DNA of 51,792 nt. Source: Anaerolineaceae bacterium (GTDB taxonomy: Bacteria > Chloroflexota > Anaerolineae > Anaerolineales > Anaerolineaceae). A program made the translations under genes and the position numbers. Location of the stretch: contig JADLFQ010000094.1 of NCBI GenBank assembly GCA_020845515.1, positions 1 to 51,792 of the forward strand. Direction: 5' to 3'. This document shows positions 16,588 to 24,693 of this stretch, one piece after another. Within the stretch, counting starts at the first letter, position 1; every line of letters begins with the position of its first letter. A model generated the notes under the pieces. That model searched no databases, was not told where the DNA came from, and was given only the letters and a program-made list of their open reading frames with translations.

Positions 16588-17712
16588 CTAAAGTACTCCG
16601 GCGAGAATGGCAAGCAATAAGCCGCCTGCGACGACCGAGCCGAGTTGACCGGCGGTATTAGCGCCCATGGCGTGCATCAAGAGGAAGTTTTCAAAATCAT
16701 ATTGCTGACCGAAGCGCTGTACCACGCGAGCGGACATTGGAAAGGCCGAAATACCGGCCGCGCCGATCAGAGGGTTGAACTTTCTGCCGGAGAGGGTATA
16801 CATTAACTTGCCGAGCAGCAATCCGCCGATAGTATCAATCACAAAAGCCAGCAGCCCGATCCCCAGGATCACCAGCGTATCGAGCTGAAGGAATTTCTCA
16901 CCCGCCATCGTGGAACCAATGACAATGCCGAGAAAGAGGGTGGTTAGGTTGGCCAGCTCGTTCTGGGCAGTCAGGTTCAACCGCTCTACCACACCTGATT
17001 CGCGCATTAAGTTGCCAAACATCAGGGTTGCAATCAGCGGCGAGGCCTTCGGAGCGAGCAGGGAGATTACAATGGTGACGATGATCGGAAAGAGGACGCG
17101 CACGGTTTTGGAGATTTCTTTTTGTGTATAGGGCATGCGCACCCGGCGCTCTTCCGGGGTGGTCATCAAACGCATAACAGGCGGCTGGATGATAGGAACG
17201 AGAGACATATAACTGTAGGCACAAACTGCAATGGGTCCAAGCAGGTGTGGCGCCAGCTTGGAGGAAACGTAGATGGCGGTAGGGCCATCAATTGCGCCAA
17301 TAATCCCGATAGAGGCAGCTTCGTTCATGTTAAAGCCCAGCAAAAGAGCCAATAGCAGTGTGCCAAAAATTCCAACCTGTCCGGCAGCCCCCAAGAGCGC
17401 CATTTTGGGGTTCTCCAGGAGAGGGCCAAAATCGGTCATTGCGCCAATGCCAATGAAGATAAAGAGCGGGAAAAGTTCAGTTGGGATGCCGACCTGATAG
17501 AGAATTCCCAGGAAACCATCCTGGCTGGTGATGCCGGTGAGTGGCAGGTTGGTCAGGATCGCTCCAAAACCGATCGGCAGGAGAAGCACGGGTTCATAAT
17601 CTTTTGCGACGGCGAGGTAAATCAATGCGCCGCCAACAATCATCATGACAATATTTTGCCAGTTTAGTTCTTGCAGAGCTTGCAGCAAAACAAGTGCGTT
17701 GGCGATATCCAT
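16588..17712 (-). CDS. Na+-translocating decarboxylase, beta subunit
   Basis: A 374-residue integral membrane protein of the OadB/GcdB/MmdB family, which decarboxylates carboxybiotin and exports sodium ions. About ten hydrophobic segments are visible, with the family blocks TSQDGFLGILYQVGIPTELF, IGAMTDFGPLLENP and MGANTAGQLGSVVAGG. The charged Asp and Asn residues in these blocks are those implicated in Na+ binding. A GTG at 17724 is open, but ATG at 17712 follows GAGGAGAGGT, so that start is used. It is the last gene of the four-gene decarboxylase operon and begins 8 bases after the biotin-carrier gene ends. Confidence 0.93.
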   Translation of the reverse strand: MDIANALVLLQALQELNWQNIVMMIVGGALIYLAVAKDYEPVLLLPIGFGAILTNLPLTGITSQDGFLGILYQVGIPTELFPLFIFIGIGAMTDFGPLLENPKMALLGAAGQVGIFGTLLLALLLGFNMNEAASIGIIGAIDGPTAIYVSSKLAPHLLGPIAVCAYSYMSLVPIIQPPVMRLMTTPEERRVRMPYTQKEISKTVRVLFPIIVTIVISLLAPKASPLIATLMFGNLMRESGVVERLNLTAQNELANLTTLFLGIVIGSTMAGEKFLQLDTLVILGIGLLAFVIDTIGGLLLGKLMYTLSGRKFNPLIGAAGISAFPMSARVVQRFGQQYDFENFLLMHAMGANTAGQLGSVVAGGLLLAILAGVL

Positions 17713-17720
17713 ACCTCTCC

Positions 17721-18161
17721 TCACACATACCGGATGAGAATTTCACCAAAGCCAACCTTTTGACCTTCGGCAACCTCCACCGAAGCAATAACTGCATCGC
17801 GTGGTGATTTGAGCGCATTTTTCATCTTCATGGCTTCCAGGAAACATAGCGTCTGCCCGATCGTCACCTTGTCTCCGGGTTTTACGGCGATATCGAGGAT
17901 TGTACCTGGCATGGGTGCGTGCAGATCGTTACCAGAGTTCACTGTTGCCGGTGAAGGGGCGTTTTTTAAGGGCGGCTTGGAAGGAGATGATATCTCCGTG
18001 GCAGGTGAGGCTACCGGAACAACGTGGGAAAATGCACTTTCGCCAGGATCAAATTCAACGCTGTATTTCTTTCCATTAACGATAACTTCAATGGGGGAAT
18101 CTGTCAGATCGCCGATTTCCACCTGGTAACTTTTGCCATTGACTGTGAGTATCTGCTTCAT
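17721..18161 (-). CDS. Biotin carrier subunit of the decarboxylase
   Basis: A 146-residue biotin carboxyl carrier protein. Residues 1-45 form an N-terminal adaptor seen in decarboxylase biotin subunits (MKQILTVNGKSYQVEIG). A Pro/Ala/Ser linker follows, and the biotinyl domain is at about 78-146, with the biotinylation lysine K112 in LEAMKMKNAL. It shuttles the carboxyl group from the soluble carboxyltransferase to the membrane beta subunit. The reading frame is open to 18230, but ATG at 18161 has an AAGG Shine-Dalgarno and matches the family start. Confidence 0.93.
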   Translation of the reverse strand: MKQILTVNGKSYQVEIGDLTDSPIEVIVNGKKYSVEFDPGESAFSHVVPVASPATEISSPSKPPLKNAPSPATVNSGNDLHAPMPGTILDIAVKPGDKVTIGQTLCFLEAMKMKNALKSPRDAVIASVEVAEGQKVGFGEILIRYV

Positions 18162-18190
18162 TCTAGACCTTTTGAAATGAAAAGCTCCAT

Positions 18191-18523
18191 TTATTTCCGG
18201 CGGGAAGCCAATTGATTTAAAGACCACCACAAACTGCGGCCAGAAAGCAAACCAGCGCCTAAATTTGCATGAGAGCGGGTGCGGGCGTGCGCCAAAGCCA
18301 CTGCAATGACGGCAGCAATGGCTTCTTCGTCCTCGTACGCAGCTTCCTCAAATGCCTGATCGGAGACGAGAGTTTCAGGTTGGATGGAGGCCGCTTTGGT
18401 TTTTGAACCTGCGGGGAAAAGTTTTTGCAGCCCGATCATCACGCTAATGATGAGCAACATGAAAAGAAACGCGGCTATTAAGCCAATTGCGCTAATCGCT
18501 AACCCTTGGTGAATAAGCTCCAA
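18191..18523 (-). CDS. OadG-like gamma subunit of the decarboxylase
   Basis: A 110-residue protein with one N-terminal transmembrane helix (about residues 10-32), an acidic, Ala-rich cytoplasmic middle (DQAFEEAAYEDEEAIAAVIAVALAHART) and a basic tail. This is the layout of OadG-type gamma subunits, which anchor the carboxyltransferase to the membrane. The middle block with EEAIAAVIAVALA is characteristic. No ATG fits; the TTG at 18521-18523 with AGAGG 6 bases upstream gives the family-like N-terminus LELIHQGLAISAIG. It lies between the carboxyltransferase and biotin-carrier genes. Confidence 0.8.
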   Translation of the reverse strand: MELIHQGLAISAIGLIAAFLFMLLIISVMIGLQKLFPAGSKTKAASIQPETLVSDQAFEEAAYEDEEAIAAVIAVALAHARTRSHANLGAGLLSGRSLWWSLNQLASRRK

Positions 18524-18539
18524 AACGCACCTCTGAAGG

Positions 18540-20117
18540 TTACAGTGGGATGTTGCCGTGTTTCTTGGCCGGCAGTGTGGTTTGCTTGTCGCGCAGCAAT
18601 TCCAGCGCGGCAATCAGACGGGGACGAGTTTCTGAGGGTAGGATGATATCGTCAATGTGCCCGCCTGCGGCGGCATTGTAAGGGTTGGAAAATTTGTCGC
18701 GGTACTCAGCCGCCAGGCGGGCATGTTCTGTATCGGGATCAGCGGCATCCTTGATGTTTTTGCGGAAGAGAATGTTTACGGCGCCCTCTGCTCCCATGAC
18801 GGCAATTTCAGCGTTGGGCCAGGCGAAAACGATATCTGCGCGCAGATGTTTTGAGCCCATCACAATATAAGCGCCACCATATCCTTTGCGGGTGATTACC
18901 GTCAGTTTGGGGACAGTTGCTTCAGAATAGGCAAATACAATCTTCGCGCCATGCCGGATGATGCCGCCATGCTCTTGGGCTACACCGGGAAGAAAACCGG
19001 GAGAGTCCTGAAATGTGATTACGGGAAAGTTGAACGCATCACAAAAACGGACAAAGCGAGCGATTTTATCAGCGGCATCAATATCAATACTTCCCGCCAG
19101 GATGGCAGGCTGCTGACCGACGACGCCGGCCGGCTGACCGTGCAAGCGGGCAAAGCCGGTAATCGCGTTGCGTGCGAAATTTTCATGCACTTCAAAAAAA
19201 CTGCCCAGGTCAAAAATCTTTTCCACGGCTTCACGCATGTCATAGGGTTCATTAGGTGCAGTTGGAATCAACTTGTCCAAAGATTTGTCCATGCGATACG
19301 GATCATCAACAGGGTCAACAGGCGGCGGCTGTTCCAGGTTGTTGGAAGGAAGGTAGCTTAATAATATCCGTGCAGTTTCGAGGGCGTGTTCTTCGTTTTC
19401 AGCTGCGAAGTGTGCAACGCCGCTTATACTGGCATGGGTGCTGGCGCCTCCCAAAGTCTCAAAATCCACTTCCTCGCCGGTGACCGATTTAATCACCTCC
19501 GGGCCCGTGATAAACATGTGGCTGGTGTTTTTAGTCATGATAATGAAATCGGTAATAGCTGGAGAATAGACTGCGCCGCCAGCACATGGGCCCAACTCGA
19601 TACTGATCTGCGGGATGACGCCTGATGCCAGGGTGTTGCGGTAGAAAAGCTCACCAAATGCCCATAGGCTCCAAACGCCTTCCTGGATGCGCGCGCCGCC
19701 CCCATCGCTCAACCCGATGACCGGAACACCGGCCTGCATAGCCATATCCATGAGTTTGGCAAGTTTGATCCCGGCAACTTCACTGAAAGATCCCCCCATA
19801 ACGGTGAAATCTTGAGCATACAGGCAAACCCGGCGACCATCAATCTTTGCGAACCCAGCCGTCATACCATCCGAAATTGTACGGGATTTATCCATGCCAT
19901 AGTCTGAGTGTCTGTGGAGCATAAAAGGCAGAATCTCCTGGAATGACCCTGGATCAACAAACTTTTCAACCCTTTCTCGTGCGGTCATTTTGCCTTTGGC
20001 GTGTTGCGCCTCAATACGGCCTTGCCCACCGCCTTGTGCAAGCTGCTTTCGCATCTCTTTTAATTTGGTGTTTGGAGTTGGTTGATCATTCTTTGGTTGT
20101 GCTTGCTCGTCGCTCAT
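18540..20117 (-). CDS. Acyl-CoA decarboxylase/carboxylase carboxyltransferase subunit
   Basis: A 525-residue two-domain carboxyltransferase of the MmdA/PccB type. The N-terminal crotonase-like half includes the block DGGGARIQEGVWSLWAFGEL and the C-terminal half includes GFLPGVAQEHGGIIRHGAK, which form acyl-CoA and carboxybiotin pockets. With the membrane beta subunit, biotin carrier and gamma anchor downstream it should form a Na+-pumping decarboxylase, most likely acting on methylmalonyl-CoA, though glutaconyl-CoA or a biosynthetic carboxylase role cannot be excluded. ATG at 20117 follows GGAG at 6 bases; the ATG at 20129 is a weaker alternative. Confidence 0.92.
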   Translation of the reverse strand: MSDEQAQPKNDQPTPNTKLKEMRKQLAQGGGQGRIEAQHAKGKMTARERVEKFVDPGSFQEILPFMLHRHSDYGMDKSRTISDGMTAGFAKIDGRRVCLYAQDFTVMGGSFSEVAGIKLAKLMDMAMQAGVPVIGLSDGGGARIQEGVWSLWAFGELFYRNTLASGVIPQISIELGPCAGGAVYSPAITDFIIMTKNTSHMFITGPEVIKSVTGEEVDFETLGGASTHASISGVAHFAAENEEHALETARILLSYLPSNNLEQPPPVDPVDDPYRMDKSLDKLIPTAPNEPYDMREAVEKIFDLGSFFEVHENFARNAITGFARLHGQPAGVVGQQPAILAGSIDIDAADKIARFVRFCDAFNFPVITFQDSPGFLPGVAQEHGGIIRHGAKIVFAYSEATVPKLTVITRKGYGGAYIVMGSKHLRADIVFAWPNAEIAVMGAEGAVNILFRKNIKDAADPDTEHARLAAEYRDKFSNPYNAAAGGHIDDIILPSETRPRLIAALELLRDKQTTLPAKKHGNIPL

Positions 20118-20858
20118 CTGAAACTCCATTTGCTTTTATTATCCTCTATTCCCGCTTAAATGAGCCGTAGTTTGTGCTAGTCAGCTATTTCATACCGGCT
20201 TATTTAAGAGGTGCACATAAGCACCTGACAATAACGTGCGTCATGGCATTTCTTCTTTTCTGTGCTGGGAGTACCAGTTTTTATGCATATACCCATTGTA
20301 GCGCAAAGCTATTTAAAGCTGAAGTCAAAGATAGAAACGGCTGGCAAAGGTTATTGCCAACCAAGAGTGCCCACAAGGGGTCTCCAGTCAATTGGGTGTG
20401 TATATCATCATGCCGGCTGGCATCAATAGGGCGTCAGGGCCGGTAAGCCGCCGGTGACAGACCGAGCAGTTGTTTTTTGAGAGAACGCGGGAAGCCGGGT
20501 TTCTCTTTCCTGCTTCGTTTTTGTTTCAGAGCTTCTTGATGTATCAGGCAGTATTTCTATCTCTGCAACATCGTAATTTACGAGCAAACAATAAGAACGA
20601 CAATTATGGTGACGATAATACCGATTAGATCACAGGGTTATAAAGAAAAAGCCGCTTGTCCTGGGTGTACCCTTCTTTATAATCCCTTGAAATAATGCGC
20701 TTGACCCATTCGTTAAGATGGTCGGCCTCTTCTTGGATAATATATGACAGCTAAACTCGCGCGCACCACGCCGGGTTGCTGGCGACGGTCTTCCTGCGGG
20801 ACTTGCTGTTTAAATTTCGCAAAACTTTAAAAAAGTATGGAAAGGGGTTGAGCTATCC
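20118..20858. other. Gene-poor gap of about 740 bases
   Basis: No intact gene is convincing here. The rightward 90-residue frame at 20174-20446 has no Shine-Dalgarno and no family-like features. The left end should carry the promoter of the decarboxylase operon, but no strong -35/-10 pair was found. On the minus strand, 20434-20826 holds short stretches that read like broken protein, listed separately. Confidence 0.6.
20434..20826 (-). pseudogene. Possible decayed coding remnants
   Basis: Reading the minus strand gives three short protein-like pieces broken by stops and frame changes. One at about 20826-20720 begins SFAKFKQQVPQEDRRQQPG. A second at 20750-20628 includes IIQEEADHLNEWVKRIIS and ends FLYNPVI-stop. 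A third at 20556-20434 includes RSLKKQLLGLSPAAYRP-stop. Their composition is more protein-like than the surrounding sequence, but none has a start codon with a Shine-Dalgarno and I recognise no family. They may be parts of one or two dead genes, or chance. Confidence 0.25.
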
Positions 20859-22676
20859 TTAGGCTTTAAGAGAATCTTTAAAGGGGTCGAGAGCCTGCTC
20901 CATTTGATACCTAAACTGTCTGGTATATAACTGATAGTATTTTCCTTGCAAATGGATTAAATTCTGGTGTGTGCCAATCTCGGCGATTTTTCCATCTTCA
21001 ATCACCAGTATTCGATGGGCGCGCCGGATGGTTGAAAGCCGATGCGCGATGACGAAACTGGTGCATTGCTTTAAAAGCAGTTCCATGCCTTTTTGAATGT
21101 AAGATTCTGTCAATGTATCCACTGAACTTGTGGCTTCATCCATGATGAATATTTCGGGTTTAGCGAGGATCGCACGTGCCAGGCTGATGAGTTGTTTTTG
21201 ACCAACAGAAAGCAGGCCGCCTCCCTCCCCTACAGGTTCCTCATACGCTTTTTCAAGCTGCAGGATAAAATCATGTGCTCCGGCTAGTCGAGCAGCCTCT
21301 ACAATCTCTTCGTCGCTGGCATCAAGCCGCCCATAGCGGATATTTTCGCGAACAGACCCGGAAAATAGATATGGCGTTTGAGGCACCATGCCGATACGGG
21401 ATTGGATGGCCTTAAGAGAGAGATCCCTGTAATCGTGATCTCCTATGCGAATTGTTCCATGGCGAGGCTCATAAAAACGACACAACAGGTTTACAATAGT
21501 GGATTTTCCTCCGCCGGTTGGCCCTACCAGTGCAATTGTCTCGCCGCGCTGGACATGCAGATTAAAATCCCCAAGCACAGGAGGGTCATTATCATATCCA
21601 AACGACACATTTTCAAAGATAATATCCCCTTGTATACTTGCAGGGTGGATAGCACCTGGCAGGTCTTTTACGTCAGGTTCAAGATCAATCAGGTTAAAGA
21701 TTCGTTCGGCTGAAGCAACGGCGTGTTGCATCTCCGCAAAAACCCGCGCAAGGTCCTGAATAGGCCACATCATGAAAGTAATATAGGTAACAAAGGCGTA
21801 AATCCCACCAACTGTCATTCCTCCCGCTTGTCTTTGCGCTCCGCTGTACCAAACGATCATGCCTACCGCCAGAGCAGAGAGAATTTGGACAGTGGGCAGG
21901 AACAACGCGCTCAACCAGGCGGCTTTAAAGCCGGCTTGATACATCTCACTGGTAAGGCTGCTGAATTCACGCATATTTTCTTTTTCGCGCCCAAGTGCTT
22001 TTACTACGCGAACGCCAGTAATGTTCTCGTTATAAGCCCGCGTAATTTGAGAATTAAAGCGTCGGACCCGGCGAAACTCAGCCAGGATACGCTTTCGAAA
22101 CTGGATCGCTACCCATAATAAAACAGGCAGTAGTGCCAAAACAACCAAAGCAAGTTTCCAATTGATGAACAACATGAAAGCTATCGAAGTGAGGATGTTT
22201 GTCATTGCCCACGAGGAATCCAATAACCCCCACGTAGTGAGGTCGGCAAGGCGCTCTGTGTCGGAGGTAACCCGAGCTATGATCCATCCGACGGGCGTGC
22301 GACTGTAATAAGCAAGGGAAAGCTCCTGTAGATGATTGAACAAATTTCGGCGTAAGTCATAGCGAATGAGTTCACCCAGAATTCCTACCAGGTAAATGAA
22401 AGCATATACCCCTGCTGCCTGCACCAGGATTAAGAGACCATATAGAACGAGAAAGGAGGTAAGCGCATGGATATCCTTCGGTAAAATGGCTTCATCCAGG
22501 ATGCGCTTGTTCAGGTATGTAAAAAAAGCATCAAGACCGGAGACTAGAAGGATAGCCGCCAGAAAACCAACCACCCATTTCCAATGTGGGCGGACCACCT
22601 CTACGATGCGTTGGAAAATTTTGCTATCCAGACTCTTTTGTCGGTCAAAGTCTTCATCCTCAAAGTGTAACGACAT
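20859..22676 (-). CDS. ABC exporter half-transporter, canonical-Walker-B partner
   Basis: A 605-residue type IV ABC exporter subunit: six hydrophobic helices (about 35-320) followed by a nucleotide-binding domain. Walker A is GPTGGGKST. The signature is altered to LSVGQ (about 489-493, with V491 in place of Gly), and Walker B ends FIMDEATSSVD with the catalytic Glu E514 present. The ATG at 22676 follows AAGGAG at 8 bases; the TTG at 22682 is too close to it. It overlaps the preceding transporter gene by 17 bases, so the two should be made together and form a heterodimer. The exported substrate (lipid, drug or peptide) is not evident. Confidence 0.93.
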   Translation of the reverse strand: MSLHFEDEDFDRQKSLDSKIFQRIVEVVRPHWKWVVGFLAAILLVSGLDAFFTYLNKRILDEAILPKDIHALTSFLVLYGLLILVQAAGVYAFIYLVGILGELIRYDLRRNLFNHLQELSLAYYSRTPVGWIIARVTSDTERLADLTTWGLLDSSWAMTNILTSIAFMLFINWKLALVVLALLPVLLWVAIQFRKRILAEFRRVRRFNSQITRAYNENITGVRVVKALGREKENMREFSSLTSEMYQAGFKAAWLSALFLPTVQILSALAVGMIVWYSGAQRQAGGMTVGGIYAFVTYITFMMWPIQDLARVFAEMQHAVASAERIFNLIDLEPDVKDLPGAIHPASIQGDIIFENVSFGYDNDPPVLGDFNLHVQRGETIALVGPTGGGKSTIVNLLCRFYEPRHGTIRIGDHDYRDLSLKAIQSRIGMVPQTPYLFSGSVRENIRYGRLDASDEEIVEAARLAGAHDFILQLEKAYEEPVGEGGGLLSVGQKQLISLARAILAKPEIFIMDEATSSVDTLTESYIQKGMELLLKQCTSFVIAHRLSTIRRAHRILVIEDGKIAEIGTHQNLIHLQGKYYQLYTRQFRYQMEQALDPFKDSLKA

Positions 22677-24495
22677 TGGCAATCTCCTTTTCCAACTCGA
22701 ACTCGATTCGAGTCTGGATGTCGTATACTTTGCGGTAGATACCTTCTTGCTGTATCAACTCTTCGTGTTTGCCCTGCTGGACAATCTGACCCTGATCCAT
22801 CACCAGAATCAGGTCGGCAGAGAGCAGGCTTTGAATGCGATGTGCGATAACAAATGTTGTCCGACCCCGCATCAAATTTTGCAAAGCCTGGCGGATTTCC
22901 GATTCCGTTTCTGTATCCACAGAGGAGGTTGAATCGTCGAGGATCAAGATGCGGGGATCTTTCAGCAGGGTGCGGGCAATCGCGACGCGTTGTTTTTGCC
23001 CTCCGGAGAGGGTCACTCCTTTTTCCCCTACCAATGTATCGAACCCTTTAGGAAATTTCTGAATGACATCTAAAATGGAAGCTGCTTTTGCCGCGACTTC
23101 AATTTGTTCCTGGGATACCTCCCCTCTTATTCCATAAGTGATATTTTCGAGCAGGGTGCGAGAGAAGAGGAAAGGCTCTTGCTCGACGATCCCGATCTGG
23201 CCGCGCAAATAACGGCGCGGATAGTGCTTTAGGTCAATACCATCGAGGAGGATGCTTCCAGCCGTGTATTCATAAAAACGCGGCAACAAATTCACCAGTG
23301 TGGTCTTCCCCGAACCTGTTGAACCGAGCAAGGCAATTACCTGGCCGGGTTCACAATTAAAAGAGATATTCTCCAGCGCGATGTTGCCTTCCTCGTATCG
23401 AAAACACACATCTTTGAATTGAAGGCGCCCGGTTATATTTCCGGCAGGCTGATAGTCCCCGGCGTCCAATGGTTCACGCTGTTCGCGAATGATTTCGCAA
23501 ACCCGATTGTAAGATACCATACCAGTAGACATCTGTACGACCAGCCTTCCCAGGTTGCGTATGGGAAATATGATCCAGACGACGAGCCCGGCGTAAGCCA
23601 GGTAGGCACCTGGGGTGATCTCTCCATTGATTGCCATAACCGCACCCGTAAAGAATCCTGCGATCATTTGAATTCCGCAAAGCGTATCAGAGATTGGCCA
23701 GAATAAAGAATGTAATGTTAGCAGACGCTTGCCTCGCTGAAATTTCTCCCAGTTGTTCTCCTCGAATTTCTGAATTTCATAGTTTTGGCGGGCGAATGCC
23801 TTTACGACGCGCACTCCGCTTAGGTTCTCCTGAAGTGTGGTCGAGAGAATTGCATCCTGTTCCTGGTAGGCCTCATAGGCTTTAGAGACCTTTTTGAAAA
23901 ATAGATAAGAAATAAGAATGACGAATGGAATGACGATTACGGAAATGAGGGCTAGACGTACATTCAATTGCAGGATAGCAATGAAGTTGACAGTAAAAAG
24001 TAGTACCACCCTTCCAGCGCCGATTGCCTGATCGGAGAAAAATCGTCTTAGCGCATCCACATCCGAAGTACACCGCTGAATTAATTCTCCGGTTTCCATC
24101 TGGCTATGGTAGGTGAAGCTCAAGTGTTGGATATGATCAAACAGGTAATTGCGCAACCGGCGGGCAACGCCTTCGGCAGTTTGCGCGGCCAACCGGCCGC
24201 TAACATAAGTAAAACCACCCTCCAAACCGGCTAACAAGAGAAACCCAAATGCCACCGCCCAGGCTTGTACACGCGCGTTATTCTGCATAAAAAAGTGATC
24301 TACAAAATATTGCAAGAGCAGATAAGTCCCTGTTTTTGCAATCGCGGCAAAACCGAGACTCAGATTGGCGGTGATGTAGTGAGGCTGAAAGCCTGACATT
24401 AAGCGCCAAAGACCTATCAACCGGTTCGGATGAACAGCGTTTTTTAGGTTATAGTTTAGGGCGCGATTTAGGATGCTCACAGCTCGGACTCCCAT
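22660..24495 (-). CDS. ABC exporter half-transporter, degenerate-site partner
   Basis: A 611-residue ABC exporter subunit with six transmembrane helices and an ATPase domain. Walker A GSTGSGKTT is at 391-399 and the signature LSGGQKQR is canonical, but Walker B ends ILILDDSTSSVD, with D521 where the catalytic Glu should be. This is the pattern of the non-hydrolysing half of asymmetric exporters such as TM287/288. It is the first gene of the pair. An ATG at 24495 has no Shine-Dalgarno, while a GTG at 24480 (reading SILNRAL) has GGGAG 8 bases upstream; either could be used. Confidence 0.93.
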   Translation of the reverse strand: MGVRAVSILNRALNYNLKNAVHPNRLIGLWRLMSGFQPHYITANLSLGFAAIAKTGTYLLLQYFVDHFFMQNNARVQAWAVAFGFLLLAGLEGGFTYVSGRLAAQTAEGVARRLRNYLFDHIQHLSFTYHSQMETGELIQRCTSDVDALRRFFSDQAIGAGRVVLLFTVNFIAILQLNVRLALISVIVIPFVILISYLFFKKVSKAYEAYQEQDAILSTTLQENLSGVRVVKAFARQNYEIQKFEENNWEKFQRGKRLLTLHSLFWPISDTLCGIQMIAGFFTGAVMAINGEITPGAYLAYAGLVVWIIFPIRNLGRLVVQMSTGMVSYNRVCEIIREQREPLDAGDYQPAGNITGRLQFKDVCFRYEEGNIALENISFNCEPGQVIALLGSTGSGKTTLVNLLPRFYEYTAGSILLDGIDLKHYPRRYLRGQIGIVEQEPFLFSRTLLENITYGIRGEVSQEQIEVAAKAASILDVIQKFPKGFDTLVGEKGVTLSGGQKQRVAIARTLLKDPRILILDDSTSSVDTETESEIRQALQNLMRGRTTFVIAHRIQSLLSADLILVMDQGQIVQQGKHEELIQQEGIYRKVYDIQTRIEFELEKEIANVVTL

Positions 24496-24517
24496 AAAAA
24501 TTGAGATGAGAAAGGGA

Positions 24518-24546
24518 ATTATAAGCTGATTTTAGGAGGCATGCAA
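24518..24546 (-). promoter_or_regulatory. Promoter of the ABC exporter pair
   Basis: On the minus strand TTGCAT (24546-24541) and TATAAT (24523-24518) are separated by 17 bases. The -10 ends 22 bases before the ATG at 24495. Confidence 0.5.
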
Positions 24547-24652
24547 ATTGAGGAAAGAACGGAAATTTCAGATTATCCTTGAGCAGGAAAGAGTTGATAT
24601 TTGGAGGATATCCCAATATACGGGACGACGTCCTGAAAATTGATGGGTTTTG

Positions 24653-24661
24653 TGGTATGAT
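24653..24661 (+). promoter_or_regulatory. Extended -10 promoter for the HPr-kinase/PEPCK-like gene
   Basis: TGG-TATGAT (24653-24661) fits an extended -10 element 32 bases upstream of the ATG at 24694. No convincing -35 is present. The leader carries GGAGGG before the start. Confidence 0.4.
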
Positions 24662-24693
24662 AATTTCCATTCGGTTTTCGGAGGGTTGTCACA

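Noticed and set aside
20174..20446. Rightward 90-residue open frame
   Set aside because: No Shine-Dalgarno, no recognisable domain and unusual composition; more likely non-coding sequence.
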